Shown: one piece after another, positions 17,865 through 27,760 of the stretch
Position numbering within the stretch: the first letter of the stretch is position 1
Layout of the letters: each line of letters opens with the position of its first letter
Origin: Maritalea porphyrae
GTDB taxonomy: Bacteria; Pseudomonadota; Alphaproteobacteria; Rhizobiales; Devosiaceae
Length of the DNA: 64,000 bases
Assembly: GCF_027213965.1 (NCBI RefSeq)
Contig: NZ_JAPWGX010000002.1
Coordinates: 434,001 to 498,000 of the forward strand
Reading direction: 5' to 3'
Position numbers and translations under genes: made by a program
Notes under the pieces: generated by a model
The model's database searches: none
What the model was told of the DNA's origin: nothing
Seen by the model: only the letters and a program-made list of their open reading frames with translations

Positions 17865-19839
17865 CTTCTGGCTCCAATTGGATCAGCAAGCCGCCGTCTT
17901 CAACTTGATCACCAAGGCTGACGAGTACCGCTTCGATTACCCCATCGCGTGGGGCCAGCAGTGCGTGTTCCATTTTCATGGCTTCAACTACAATCAGTTT
18001 ATCGCCCTGTGAAACCTGATCGCCAACGTTTGCGTTCAACGCCACAACAGAACCGGGCATGGGCGACAATATAGCGTCGCCTGAAAGCGCGCCCTCACCG
18101 GCCAATTCCAGTTTCACACGATCAAACGTGAACGTATCAGTTCCGGTGAAAATTGAGATGAAATCTTGGTTGGCAAAGAAACCCAGTTGGTGACGCTGAC
18201 CATTAACCGCAAGCGAAATGCTGCTAGCGCTTGCGCCCAGCAACTCAACATCTAAATCGCTATCATCATCTGAAATGTTGAAGTGTTTGCCATTGCCAAG
18301 TACCACGTCATAACTCAAGCGCTCACCCTCGTGATCAAGCTCAATGCTGTCCGTTTCGCCTGACCAAGTGCGCCACCCGGCAAGCTGATCCCATGGATCT
18401 GCCGAAACAGGCGTGCGGGCGAGGCCCAGCCCGATCAGGGCAGCCGCCGAGATTGCCGCCTCTGTTGGTCGTGGTGCGACAATTAACGCATCAAGGTCAC
18501 GTTCGATCAGGCCTGTATCCACCTCACCATTGCTAAACACTTCGTGCGCACATAGCGCAGCCAAAAATGCTCGGTTGGTCACCGACCCGGCAATTTCAGA
18601 TTTGCCCAAAGCCGAAGCCAAACCGTTCAACGCCTCTTTGCGATTTTCGCCGTGCACTGTGATTTTGGCAATCATCGGATCATAAAACGGCGAGATCACA
18701 TCACCCGTCACCACGCCTGAATCTATGCGGGCGCTGCTTGCTGGCAGGTTCAAATGCGCCAATGTGCCAGTCGCGGGCAAAAAGCACTTCGGCACATCTT
18801 CGGCATATAGTCGTGCTTCAAATGCCCATCCACTGATTGACAATTCATCCTGAGTTTTAGGCAGGGTTTCCCCACTGGCGACCCGCAATTGCCACGCGAC
18901 CAAATCTTGGCCGGTGATCATTTCGGTGACCGGATGTTCCACTTGCAAACGCGTATTCATTTCCATGAAATAGAAGCCGTTGGGGTTTAAACCATTGGCC
19001 GCATCAACAATGAACTCAATGGTGCCTGCGCCCGAATAATTGATGGCCTTGGCAGCGGTCACCGCAGCATCGCCCATGGCTTTGCGCATCTCTTGTGTCA
19101 TGCCCGGGGCTGGGGCTTCTTCGATCACCTTTTGGTGGCGGCGTTGCAATGAGCAATCGCGCTCAAACAGGTGCACAGCGTTGCCGTGATCATCGCCAAA
19201 CACTTGAATTTCGATATGGCGCGGGGTGGTAATGTATTTTTCAATCAAAACACGTCCGTCGCCAAAGCTCGATTGACCTTCGCGTGATGCGCTTTCGAGG
19301 GATGATTTAAATTCCGCTGGATCATCCACCCGGCGCATGCCTTTGCCGCCGCCGCCTGCGCGGGCCTTGATTAAAACCGGATAGCCGATTTTATCTGCCT
19401 CAATGGCCAAAAAGTCAGGGTCTTGTTCGTTCCCATGATAGCCGGGTACCACCGGTACATTGGCTTTTTCCATCAAAGCTTTTGCTGCATCTTTTAGGCC
19501 CATAGCACGGATAGCATCGGCTGAAGGGCCAATGAACCGTACACCAACTTCATCCAGCGCATCCACAAAGTCAGGGTTCTCTGAAAGAAAGCCATACCCC
19601 GGATGCACCGCTTCAGCGCCAGAAAGCTTGATCGCCTCAAGGATTTTATCGACCCGCAAATAGCTTTCAGCCACAGGCGCTGGGCCAAGCCGATAGGCTT
19701 CATCCGCCATCTTCACATGCTGCGCATTTGCGTCTGCATCAGAATAAACCGCCACACATTTGACGCCCATAGATTGGGCTGTGCGCATAATCCGGCAAGC
19801 GATTTCGCCACGGTTGGCAATGAGGATTTTTTTAAACAT
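17857..19839 (-). CDS. liuD: Methylcrotonyl-CoA carboxylase biotin-containing alpha subunit
   Basis: 660 aa. The N-terminal biotin carboxylase domain (about 1-450) starts MFKKILIANRGEIACR and contains the ATP-grasp loop KARAGGGGKGMRRV and FMEMNTRLQVEHPVTE. A linker domain follows, then a C-terminal biotinyl domain with VVEAMKMEHAL, biotin on Lys622. It carboxylates biotin for the beta subunit encoded 11 bp upstream. Length and the LiuBDEC context favour methylcrotonyl-CoA over propionyl- or acetyl-CoA. Confidence 0.94.
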   Translation of the reverse strand: MFKKILIANRGEIACRIMRTAQSMGVKCVAVYSDADANAQHVKMADEAYRLGPAPVAESYLRVDKILEAIKLSGAEAVHPGYGFLSENPDFVDALDEVGVRFIGPSADAIRAMGLKDAAKALMEKANVPVVPGYHGNEQDPDFLAIEADKIGYPVLIKARAGGGGKGMRRVDDPAEFKSSLESASREGQSSFGDGRVLIEKYITTPRHIEIQVFGDDHGNAVHLFERDCSLQRRHQKVIEEAPAPGMTQEMRKAMGDAAVTAAKAINYSGAGTIEFIVDAANGLNPNGFYFMEMNTRLQVEHPVTEMITGQDLVAWQLRVASGETLPKTQDELSISGWAFEARLYAEDVPKCFLPATGTLAHLNLPASSARIDSGVVTGDVISPFYDPMIAKITVHGENRKEALNGLASALGKSEIAGSVTNRAFLAALCAHEVFSNGEVDTGLIERDLDALIVAPRPTEAAISAAALIGLGLARTPVSADPWDQLAGWRTWSGETDSIELDHEGERLSYDVVLGNGKHFNISDDDSDLDVELLGASASSISLAVNGQRHQLGFFANQDFISIFTGTDTFTFDRVKLELAGEGALSGDAILSPMPGSVVALNANVGDQVSQGDKLIVVEAMKMEHALLAPRDGVIEAVLVSLGDQVEDGGLLIQLEPEDE

Positions 19840-19850
19840 CTCGTATTCCC

Positions 19851-21458
19851 CTACATTCTAAACACGCCGAATTGCGTATCTGCAATCGGGGCGTTCAAGC
19901 TTGCGGAAAGTGATAGGGCCAGTTGGTCACGCGTGCGGGCCGGGTGAATGATGCCATCGTCCCACAGGCGGGCAGAGGCATAAAGCGGGTGTGATTGAGT
20001 TTCGAACTGGTCGATTATGGGTTGCTTGAACGCGGCTTCTTCATCTTGTGACCAATCCTCGCCTTTGCGCTCATAACCATCGCGTTTGACGGTGGCGAGC
20101 ACGCCCGCGGCCTGTTCGCCACCCATCACAGAAATGCGTGAGTTTGGCCATGTCCACAAAAAGCGTGGTTGATAAGCGCGGCCGCACATGCCGTAGTTTC
20201 CTGCGCCGAATGATCCGCCCACAAGCACCGTGACTTTTGGCACCGAGGTGGTGGCCACAGCGGTTACGAGCTTGGCGCCATGTTTGGCGATGCCTTCGTT
20301 TTCGTAACGGCGGCCCACCATAAATCCGGTGATATTTTGCAGAAATACCAGTGGGATTTTGCGCTGCGAGCACAGCTCCACAAAGTGGGCGCCCTTGACG
20401 GCGCTTTCGGAAAACAGCACGCCATTATTGGCGATAATGCCCACAGGCATGCCGTGGATATGGGCAAAGCCACAGACCAAAGTTATGCCGTAACGCGATT
20501 TGAATTCGTCAAAACGCGAACCATCGACCGTACGGGCAATGACCTCACGGATATCATATGGCGTTTTCAGATCACCGGGCACAACGCCAATAATTTCATT
20601 GGGGTCATAAAGCGGCGCTTCTGATGATTGCATCAACAATTGGCTTGGCTTCACCCGGTTGAGTTTTGACACCGCTTGGCGGGCCAATTCGAGTGCATGC
20701 TGATCGTTTTCAGCCAGATGATCCGCGACACCTGAAAGCCGCGTATGCACATCCCCGCCGCCCAAGTCTTCAGCCGTCACAACTTCGCCTGTGGCCGCTT
20801 TTACCAGCGGTGGTCCAGCCAAAAAGATCGTGCCTTGTTCTTTTACGATGATAGTTTCATCCGACATGGCGGGCACATAAGCGCCCCCAGCGGTACAAGA
20901 CCCCATCACCACGGCAATTTGGGGGATGCCGCGCGCCGACATATTGGCTTGGTTGTAAAAAATGCGACCAAAGTGATCACGGTCGGCAAACACCTCGTCT
21001 TGGTTGGGCAAGTTTGCCCCGCCGCTATCCACCAGATAGACACACGGCAAATTGTTTTCGAGCGCTACTTCTTGCGCGCGCAAATGTTTTTTCACCGTCA
21101 TGGGATAATAGGTACCGCCCTTAACGGTGGCATCATTACACACCACCATCACCTCTTGGCCCGCGACGCGGCCAATTCCGGTGATCAGGCCAGCGCCGGG
21201 TGCTGCGCCATCATAAAGACCGTGCGCTGCAGTTGCACCGAGCTCCATAAAGGGAGAACCGGGATCCAAAAGTTTGGTGACCCGATCACGCGGCAACAAT
21301 TTGCCCCGCGACAGGTGGCGTTCTCGCGAACGCTCGCCACCACCAAACCGCGCAAGGTCAGTTGCGGCAGCGATGTCGGCCATTTGACTTTCCAGCGCCT
21401 TTTTATTGGCGATAAATTGCTCTGACTTGATCGAAATTTGCGACTTGATAACCGACAT
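19851..21458 (-). CDS. liuB: Methylcrotonyl-CoA carboxylase beta subunit (carboxyltransferase)
   Basis: 535 aa carboxyltransferase with two crotonase-like halves. [15 protein letters not shown], the acyl-CoA-binding [14 protein letters not shown] and [18 protein letters not shown] are standard MCC-beta motifs. It transfers CO2 from biotin to 3-methylcrotonyl-CoA. It lies between ivd and the alpha subunit gene, 23 bp after ivd. A long open frame on the opposite strand (20745-21425) is a shadow. Confidence 0.95.
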   Translation of the reverse strand: MSVIKSQISIKSEQFIANKKALESQMADIAAATDLARFGGGERSRERHLSRGKLLPRDRVTKLLDPGSPFMELGATAAHGLYDGAAPGAGLITGIGRVAGQEVMVVCNDATVKGGTYYPMTVKKHLRAQEVALENNLPCVYLVDSGGANLPNQDEVFADRDHFGRIFYNQANMSARGIPQIAVVMGSCTAGGAYVPAMSDETIIVKEQGTIFLAGPPLVKAATGEVVTAEDLGGGDVHTRLSGVADHLAENDQHALELARQAVSKLNRVKPSQLLMQSSEAPLYDPNEIIGVVPGDLKTPYDIREVIARTVDGSRFDEFKSRYGITLVCGFAHIHGMPVGIIANNGVLFSESAVKGAHFVELCSQRKIPLVFLQNITGFMVGRRYENEGIAKHGAKLVTAVATTSVPKVTVLVGGSFGAGNYGMCGRAYQPRFLWTWPNSRISVMGGEQAAGVLATVKRDGYERKGEDWSQDEEAAFKQPIIDQFETQSHPLYASARLWDDGIIHPARTRDQLALSLSASLNAPIADTQFGVFRM

Positions 21459-21481
21459 GGCGGCGCTCCCCTAAGTGACGA

Positions 21482-22645
21482 TTATTTGGTTTCGCTGAAC
21501 ATTTCGCGGCCAATCAACATCCGGCGAATTTCGCTGGTGCCCGCACCGATCTCATAAAGCTTTGCATCACGCAACAAACGACCCGTTGGGTATTCATTGA
21601 TGTAGCCATTACCGCCGAGCAATTGAATGCCGTCAAGCGCAACTTGCGTTGCTTTTTCGGCTGAGTACAAGATGCAGCCCGCGGCGTCTTTGCGGGTGGT
21701 TTCACCACGGTCACACGCTTGGGCCACTGCATAAACATATGCACGAGAGGCGTTCATGGTGGAATAGATGTCCGCCAATTTACCTTGCACCAATTGAAAC
21801 TCGCCAATCGCTTGGCCGAACTGTTTGCGCTCATGCACGTAAGGCACAACCACATCCAACACCGCATGCATGATGCCGACCGGACCAGCTGCAAGCACGA
21901 CACGCTCATAGTCCAAACCAGACATCAGAACGCGCACGCCTTTGCCCACTTCACCAAGCACATTTTCTTCTGGCACAAAGCACTTATCAAACACCAATTC
22001 GCAAGTGTTCGAACCACGCATGCCGAGCTTGTCGAGTTTTTGCGCGGTCGAGAAGCCGTCAAAGTCCTTCTGCACAATAAAGGCAGTCATACCTTTTGAG
22101 CCCGCATCTGGGTCTGTTTTGGCGTAGACAACCAACGTATCTGCATCCGGCCCATTGGTGATCCACATTTTGTTGCCCGTGAGCAAATAGCCACCTTGTG
22201 CGGCTTCAGCTTTAAGTTGCATCGAAACAACATCGGAACCCGCACCCGGCTCAGACATGGCCAATGCGCCCACATGTTCACCTGAAATCAATTTAGGGAG
22301 ATATTTGGCGCGTTGCTCTTCAGTTCCATTGCGAAAGATTTGGTTCACACACAAGTTGGAATGCGCGCCATAGGACAGACCAACAGAGGCTGATGCGCGG
22401 CTGAGTTCTTCAACCACAATACAATGGGCCAAATAGCCCATATTTGCGCCACCATATTCTTCAGAAACCGTGACTCCCAATAACCCCAAATCTCCAAACT
22501 CTTTCCATAACTCGTTTGGGAACTGGTTGGTTTCATCAATTTGGGCGGCTATCGGCGCAATACGATCTTGGGCAAAACGGTGTACCATGTCGCGCAACGC
22601 TTCTAAGTCTTCGCCGAGGGCAAAATTCATTCCAGTGGTGAACAT
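21482..22645 (-). CDS. liuA: Isovaleryl-CoA dehydrogenase
   Basis: 387 aa from the ATG at 22645, with GGAGG 8-12 bp upstream. The ACAD signature [14 protein letters not shown] (129-142) is present. The catalytic Glu is Glu247 in [14 protein letters not shown], the isovaleryl-CoA dehydrogenase position. The C-terminal site that carries Glu in other ACADs reads GAGTSEI, lacking it, which separates this enzyme from the one at 7047-8186. Its ATG overlaps the tetR stop (TGATG), coupling the two. First catabolic step of leucine after the bkd complex. Confidence 0.95.
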   Translation of the reverse strand: MFTTGMNFALGEDLEALRDMVHRFAQDRIAPIAAQIDETNQFPNELWKEFGDLGLLGVTVSEEYGGANMGYLAHCIVVEELSRASASVGLSYGAHSNLCVNQIFRNGTEEQRAKYLPKLISGEHVGALAMSEPGAGSDVVSMQLKAEAAQGGYLLTGNKMWITNGPDADTLVVYAKTDPDAGSKGMTAFIVQKDFDGFSTAQKLDKLGMRGSNTCELVFDKCFVPEENVLGEVGKGVRVLMSGLDYERVVLAAGPVGIMHAVLDVVVPYVHERKQFGQAIGEFQLVQGKLADIYSTMNASRAYVYAVAQACDRGETTRKDAAGCILYSAEKATQVALDGIQLLGGNGYINEYPTGRLLRDAKLYEIGAGTSEIRRMLIGREMFSETK

Positions 22646-23253
22646 CAAACTTCCTCCGATGGTTGCGCGCCGACGCTTTGGCACACAAGTTGTGTGTATA
22701 TTTCTTCAATTTTAGATTGGCTGAGGCGCCCTTTGGCGCGATACCAAGTGGTCACGCCTGTTAATTGGGCAAGGATCGCCATGGCGGTCACGTGTACGTC
22801 TGCAATGTTGAATAGGTGATCAATGGATCCGCGCTTCAAAATAGCCTTGAGCGCGGCTTCATATTGGCGGCGCAGCTCTTCTACCTTGGCAAAATTCTCA
22901 GCCTCGAGATTGCGCAGCTCCATATAGGAAATGAACACATGGTCCGGCCGTTCGACGTGGTAGCGGATGTGAAACAGCACAAAGGCTTTAAGGGCATCAA
23001 GGGGCGAAAGCAGTGAAGGGTTTTGTGCATCCCATGCGCTGAGCAGCGCTTCCATATGCTCAATCATCAAACGGGCCAGCAGGTCTTGCTTGTTGGGGCT
23101 GTAATTATATAGCGCGCCTGCTTGCACGCCGACTTCTCGGGCGATTTCGCGCATAGACACAGCGGCATAACCTTTTTGCGCAAATAGTTTTAGCGCAACC
23201 TCGTCGATGCGACGTGCGGTTTCTTCGCCATTTGAACCTGTTGTTCGCGCCAT
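22645..23253 (-). CDS. TetR-family regulator of the leucine operon
   Basis: 202 aa. The HTH lies at about residues 12-55 ([29 protein letters not shown]). It is the first gene of the liu operon, with its stop overlapping the ivd start, so it likely represses its own operon and senses a CoA-thioester intermediate. Betaproteobacterial LiuQ is a TetR-type regulator of the same pathway, but I cannot show orthology. A 22-bp pseudo-palindrome sits 50 bp upstream. Confidence 0.88.
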   Translation of the reverse strand: MARTTGSNGEETARRIDEVALKLFAQKGYAAVSMREIAREVGVQAGALYNYSPNKQDLLARLMIEHMEALLSAWDAQNPSLLSPLDALKAFVLFHIRYHVERPDHVFISYMELRNLEAENFAKVEELRRQYEAALKAILKRGSIDHLFNIADVHVTAMAILAQLTGVTTWYRAKGRLSQSKIEEIYTQLVCQSVGAQPSEEV

Positions 23254-23279
23254 ATTTGTGCCCTTGGCCTCCCCGCCAA

Positions 23280-23325
23280 TCGAGTCCCTGCTGCGACTCG
23301 AATTAAATGAACGTTTGTTTATTTA
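23280..23325. promoter_or_regulatory. tetR-liu promoter region: hairpin plus probable TetR operator
   Basis: At 23304-23325 TAAAT-N-AAC and GTT-N-ATTTA form a 22-bp pseudo-palindrome with 16 of 22 positions symmetric, AT-rich and centred about 60 bp upstream of tetR. Directly beside it, TCGAGTC (23280-23286) and GACTCGA (23295-23301) form a perfect 7-bp inverted repeat that would fall in the 5' UTR. Confidence 0.5.
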
Positions 23326-23375
23326 TCACAATAGCCATACTTACACAATGGGTTTGGATGAACAGCCAAGCTGAC

Positions 23376-23413
23376 AAAAATAGCCCGCGCCGACATTTGA
23401 GTCAGCGCGGGCT
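23376..23413 (-). terminator. Rho-independent terminator of the secreted-protein gene
   Basis: Perfect 9-bp GC-rich arms AGCCCGCGC and GCGCGGGCT with a 14-nt loop, followed on the minus strand by ATTTTTG. It lies 23 bp after the stop at 23437. Confidence 0.85.
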
Positions 23414-23436
23414 TGAATGCTTAATGGATAAGTAGA

Positions 23437-25269
23437 TTATTCAGTGGTTGTTTCAATATCCACATACTCAAGGATCTTTGTTGGATCGGTTTGCAAAGCC
23501 ATGATTTGTGGCATGCCAACACCCGTTTCGGTTTTTGAAGTTACCGCAATGCCAACATATGAAGCATCGCCCGCGATGAAGTTTGAAACAGCCGCGCCCA
23601 AGTCAACGGCCTGATCAACCCCGCCAAGTAATCCAACGATCATGCCATTTGCCATGGCAGACACTTGGGTCTGGAAGGCTTCAACCGGCGCGCCTTGTTC
23701 TGCCGCGGCTTGTGCCAATGCAATATCAAGGAAACCTTGGTTGTCCAATTGGATGTCCAGCTCTTTTACCCCAAGGCCCATGGCCGCGATCATTGCGGTT
23801 TGTGGGTCAGTTGCAAAAAGCTCAGCCGTTGCGCCAACAAAATAACCTGACACATCAACCGTGCCCAGTTTTTCACCGGTGAACATCAACCGTGCAAGGT
23901 TGATCGCCTGAGCAGCTTCGTCCCAGCTCAACGTCATTTCATACCCAACATTGAGGCGTTCAATACCCAATGCACGTAGCTGCTTCAAGCCATCGTCTGA
24001 TGGGTTTTCAGGCACGTCCGCTTGTAGGCCAGTTGTGGACAATGAGATGTTGGACGGTATGCCGTTTACATAATCGGCAAGGCTTACGTCAATTTCGGCA
24101 ACTTCTACTTTTATCCGGCCACCATTGTCTTCATCTGGTACGTCCGCAAAGAAGTTCGAAATTGAAAGACCACCAAAGGAAGGGATGAAGGAACGGAAAT
24201 TGGCCTCAAACCAATCTTTATTGAGGGCCGAAACATCCTCAATCTGCTTATAGGCTTCAACCGTTGGATTGAAGTCAATCTCTTTGAAGGTGAAGTTACC
24301 CAGCTTGAACTCACCATTTTCTTTGCCTGACACTTTGACGGCAATGTCGTTTACTTCGAACGACGGGTAAATGCCGTTGCCCATTGCACCGACCATAACT
24401 TTACCCAAACTGAAGTCAAAACTTGTACCGTCTTGCGTTCCCGCACAGCTCATGCCATCAAAAACGGCGGGCGAAGTTTTGTACGCAAAAAGCAAATCCG
24501 CATAGAAATCTGCCATTTTAACGATTTGCTCAGGCGAAGGATCGTTGTTGGCTTCAAGTTCCGCAGCCAAAGTCATCAACTCAGGATAGGAAACCTCCAT
24601 AGCACGGGCGCTATCGGGACCTGCCTGGTATTTGCCAATATCGCAGTGAACAGGACCGGCGTCCAATGTGCCGCCAGAAACGATATAGTCCTGATAAAGC
24701 GTGGTCATTTCATAGTTTTTTGGCGAGACGAGGCCGTAGGCATTGAGCACGGCGCCAAGGTTAAACTGGGTAATGGTTGACTGACCCAACGCAAGCTTGA
24801 ATTGCTCATCCATGTCAGCGCCCGCATTTGGCGACATGTTGCCGGTGACTGCTTCCATAGAGGCAGTCTGCGCGATACCATTTTTAACATTGGTCAGCGC
24901 GATGTTTTTGAACACAAACTCATTGTCTGAGACTTTGCCGTCCACTTCGATTGTGTAGATCAGCTTAATTTCTGGAATGAATATGCTTTTGGCGTTCAAT
25001 CCTGCCAAGGCGTTGGCGTTTTCCACCAATTTGCCCGAAATAACGTCGCGAATAGTTTGCGCATCAACGTTTGAATCAACCGCATCAATATTGCCCACTT
25101 CGAGCGAATATTTCATTGATGACGATGTGATTGTTGCGCTTTGCGTTGATGGCGCTGAGGTGCTGTCTTGCGCATATGCCGCGCTGGCGCTGAACGCAAG
25201 CGACGCACAACCTGCTAGCAGGAGCGTTTTGAGGCCCTTTTTGGCCCCGCCTAAATTGTTTTTTTGCAT
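23437..25269 (-). CDS. Secreted protein of unknown function, 610 aa
   Basis: I do not recognise a family. A Sec signal peptide is clear: a basic start, a hydrophobic core (LKTLLLAGCASLAFSASA) and cleavage after AYA at about residue 33. The mature part is acidic, rich in small residues, with many short alternating hydrophobic strands, as in beta-rich periplasmic or surface proteins. Only two cysteines are seen in the mature part (GPVHCDIG and GMSCAGT), which could pair. No TM segment or cell-wall anchor is visible. It is a single-gene unit with its own terminator and a 359-bp upstream gap, unrelated in sequence to its catabolic neighbours. Confidence 0.7.
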   Translation of the reverse strand: MQKNNLGGAKKGLKTLLLAGCASLAFSASAAYAQDSTSAPSTQSATITSSSMKYSLEVGNIDAVDSNVDAQTIRDVISGKLVENANALAGLNAKSIFIPEIKLIYTIEVDGKVSDNEFVFKNIALTNVKNGIAQTASMEAVTGNMSPNAGADMDEQFKLALGQSTITQFNLGAVLNAYGLVSPKNYEMTTLYQDYIVSGGTLDAGPVHCDIGKYQAGPDSARAMEVSYPELMTLAAELEANNDPSPEQIVKMADFYADLLFAYKTSPAVFDGMSCAGTQDGTSFDFSLGKVMVGAMGNGIYPSFEVNDIAVKVSGKENGEFKLGNFTFKEIDFNPTVEAYKQIEDVSALNKDWFEANFRSFIPSFGGLSISNFFADVPDEDNGGRIKVEVAEIDVSLADYVNGIPSNISLSTTGLQADVPENPSDDGLKQLRALGIERLNVGYEMTLSWDEAAQAINLARLMFTGEKLGTVDVSGYFVGATAELFATDPQTAMIAAMGLGVKELDIQLDNQGFLDIALAQAAAEQGAPVEAFQTQVSAMANGMIVGLLGGVDQAVDLGAAVSNFIAGDASYVGIAVTSKTETGVGMPQIMALQTDPTKILEYVDIETTTE

Positions 25270-25628
25270 GATGTCGGCTTTCCAAAATTCCCAAATTGAT
25301 GACCGATAGGTAGACCCAAGACCTTTAATGAACGCTTGACGGTTCCTCCACCTAACAGCGAAATGTGACGTTGCGTTGGCACCGCCCTAATCTCACAATC
25401 AATTGAGTATGTGCCTTAGCCTCGCACCGAGTCAAATTGCGTTTATCAAACGTCATCGCTCAGTCGGTGGCAAAAGCGCGCACCTCAAATTGCTGTAATA
25501 GTGTGTTATGTAGGCAGCACACCTAGCAATACAAGAGGCATAGTTCATTTTTTTCAAAATGAATTGTCTAACCAATCGGAGCACGTAATTGGATTATGGC
25601 CATTCAACTCTGGAAACGACGTGAAAGA
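25270..25628. other. 359-bp intergenic region upstream of the secreted-protein gene
   Basis: No convincing gene here. The region should hold the promoter of the minus-strand gene at 23437-25269. At 25544-25563 TTCATTTT and AAAATGAA form a perfect 8-bp AT-rich stem with a 4-nt loop, 66 bp after the stop of the acyl-CoA ligase gene on the minus strand. It could be a weak terminator of the Liv operon. Confidence 0.5.
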
Positions 25629-26888
25629 CTAAACGCCAATCGCGCGCCGATCCTCGATGACCTTACCATCATTTGGCAAACTGTTCAGCGGCACAATGCG
25701 GACATCAGCCCGCAAACGACATTCGGCACGAACGCTTTGGGCGATCTGATCAAGCACCGCGTCATCATTGTGTGGCAGCTCACAAATGAACGTCATTTGA
25801 TCTTTTCCTTCCGTTTCGCTGACTTCAAGCCGCGCGCGGCCCATTTCCGGATAGGATTTAACAATCTTGGCGATTTGGCGTGGATGGACAAACATGCCGC
25901 GCACCTTTGTGGTTTGGTCCGCGCGGCCCATCCAGCCTTTCAGCCGTGCATTGGTGCGCCCACATGATGATTGGCCTGTTTGGATGGCCGACAAGTCACC
26001 CGTTGCAAAACGGATCAGTGGATAGTTGGGATCAAAAGTGGTGACCACCACTTCACCTACCTCACCGGGCAGAACGGGATCTGATGTGCCGGGTCGAACA
26101 ATTTCAACAATGCAGTTTTCGGCGATAACCATGCCATTTTCAGGTGCGTCCGTTTCGTAAGCGATCAGGCCAAGCTCGGCTGTGCCATAACATTGCTTGA
26201 TGTTTACCCCCTGTGCTGCGTACCAATCACGCATAACAGGAAATAACGGCCCACCGGATACCAGGGCGTTTTGCACGCTGGTGATATCATTGCCCAAGCT
26301 CTTGGCTTTTTCCAATATGATCTGCAAAAAGTCTGGGGTGCCGACATAACCTGAAATCGCGAAATGGTTGAAGGCTTCCACCAAAGTTTCGGTGTTTCCC
26401 ACACCCGCTGGAAACGTAATGCAACCGAGTTGCGCTGCGGCTTCATCAAACATAAAGCCCGCAGGCGTTAGGTGATAACTAAAGCAGTTTGCAATGACGT
26501 CGCCGCGCCGCATCCCGGCGGCAAAAAGCGCAGCAGACATGCGCCAAGGGTCAGTGCCACCGGGTTGCGGCTCCACGATGGGTCCGGGAGAATAAAAGAC
26601 CCGTCGTACATCGCTATTGGCGGGCGCAATGCCGCCAAAAAGAGGTTTTTTGTCTTGCAGTTCCACCAAATCGCTTTTGGACAAAGTGGGCAAGTTTGCT
26701 AAAGCTTCACGGTCATTGATCGCTTCAATATCCGTTTGTGCGAGCTTTTGTGCCCAATAGGGACTGTTGGTCACAGCGTTCTTCAACTGTCCGCGCAGGG
26801 CGATGAAGAGCGATTCCTCGCGCTCCATCGGTGCGCGCGCCTCCAAGGGCGAAAAGTAAGTGTGTCCGTTTGATGCGCTTTCACTCAT
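25629..26888 (-). CDS. Phenylacetate-CoA-ligase-like acyl/aryl-CoA ligase
   Basis: 419 aa, adenylate-forming. The YGTAELGLIAYET segment and PLIRFATGDLSAI are characteristic of PaaK-type ligases, as is WMGRADQTTKVRGMF. It forms a CoA thioester from an aryl or acyl acid and ATP. The start at 26888 avoids a 59-bp overlap with livF and gives MSESASNGHTYF. It is the last gene of the LIV-type operon; the import genes upstream suggest it activates the imported acid. Substrate not assignable. Confidence 0.8.
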   Translation of the reverse strand: MSESASNGHTYFSPLEARAPMEREESLFIALRGQLKNAVTNSPYWAQKLAQTDIEAINDREALANLPTLSKSDLVELQDKKPLFGGIAPANSDVRRVFYSPGPIVEPQPGGTDPWRMSAALFAAGMRRGDVIANCFSYHLTPAGFMFDEAAAQLGCITFPAGVGNTETLVEAFNHFAISGYVGTPDFLQIILEKAKSLGNDITSVQNALVSGGPLFPVMRDWYAAQGVNIKQCYGTAELGLIAYETDAPENGMVIAENCIVEIVRPGTSDPVLPGEVGEVVVTTFDPNYPLIRFATGDLSAIQTGQSSCGRTNARLKGWMGRADQTTKVRGMFVHPRQIAKIVKSYPEMGRARLEVSETEGKDQMTFICELPHNDDAVLDQIAQSVRAECRLRADVRIVPLNSLPNDGKVIEDRRAIGV

Positions 26889-26901
26889 AGCTGTTACCCG
26901 C

Positions 26902-27738
26902 CTACAACCAGCGCTTGCGGCGCTTATAGCTTTTAATGTCTTTGAACGAACGTCGTTCACCGCCGCCGCCTAAGTAAAATTCTTTAACATCTTCGTTGGC
27001 CATCAATTCTTCGGCGGTTCCGTCAAGCACGATCTTGCCGTTTTCCATGATGTACCCATCATCTGCCACATGCAGCGCCATATTGGCGTTTTGCTCTACC
27101 AGCAGGATGGATATGCCCAGCTCCTTATTGAGCCGCTTGATGATACGGAACACCTCTTTCACCAAAAGGGGCGATAGACCCATGGAGGGCTCATCCATGA
27201 GAATGAGCTTGGGTTTTGCCATCAAGGCGCGACCAATGGCGAGCATTTGCTGCTCTCCGCCGGATAGATATCCAGCAAGCCCTGTGCGCTCTTTAAGGCG
27301 AGGGAAATATTTGAAGACTTGTTCGATTTCTTCGTTAATTTTGGCGTTGGGCCGCGAGTAGGCGCCCAAGCGCAAGTTTTCGATCACGGTCATGTCCTGC
27401 AAAATGCCGCGTCCTTCCATCACCAAGAAGATGCCCTTGCGCACCAGCGCTTCTGGCCCAATCTCGGTCACATCGTCATCCTCATAAGTGATGGTGCCGC
27501 GTGTGACTTCACCGTCTTCGGTGGCCAGCAAGTTTGTGATTGCCTTTAAGGTGGTCGACTTGCCTGCCCCGTTGGTGCCGAGCAGGGCAGTAATTTTGCC
27601 CCGCGCGACTTTTAGGTTGAGGCCGCGCAAAACGAGAATGACTTCGTTAAATACGACCTCAATATTGTTGACGGAAAGGATGGTCTCATTTGCCAGGCCA
27701 TTCCCGGTTGCAGCAATTTGTGGTTTCATGTTGCTCAT
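26902..27738 (-). CDS. LivF-type ABC transporter ATP-binding protein
   Basis: 278 aa. Walker A is GTNGAGKST, the signature LSGGEQQMLAIGRAL and Walker B LILMDEPSMGL, followed by LVEQNANMAL, the LivF pattern. The basic C-terminal extension (SFKDIKSYKRRKRWL) is longer than in amino acid LivF proteins. A second ATG at 27729 has better-spaced AAGGA and could be the real start. Partner of the LivG, LivH and LivM proteins encoded upstream. Confidence 0.9.
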   Translation of the reverse strand: MSNMKPQIAATGNGLANETILSVNNIEVVFNEVILVLRGLNLKVARGKITALLGTNGAGKSTTLKAITNLLATEDGEVTRGTITYEDDDVTEIGPEALVRKGIFLVMEGRGILQDMTVIENLRLGAYSRPNAKINEEIEQVFKYFPRLKERTGLAGYLSGGEQQMLAIGRALMAKPKLILMDEPSMGLSPLLVKEVFRIIKRLNKELGISILLVEQNANMALHVADDGYIMENGKIVLDGTAEELMANEDVKEFYLGGGGERRSFKDIKSYKRRKRWL

Positions 27739-27760
27739 CCTTTTCCGTCTTCAGCTTCGC

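Noticed and set aside
20745-21425. 226-codon open frame on the plus strand opposite liuB
   Set aside because: It is a shadow of the carboxyltransferase gene; the sequence is rich in His and Arg, without domains, and the minus-strand gene is certain.
25596-25967. 123-codon plus-strand frame at the 3' end of the PaaK-like ligase
   Set aside because: It mostly overlaps the ligase gene in antisense and has no supporting motif.
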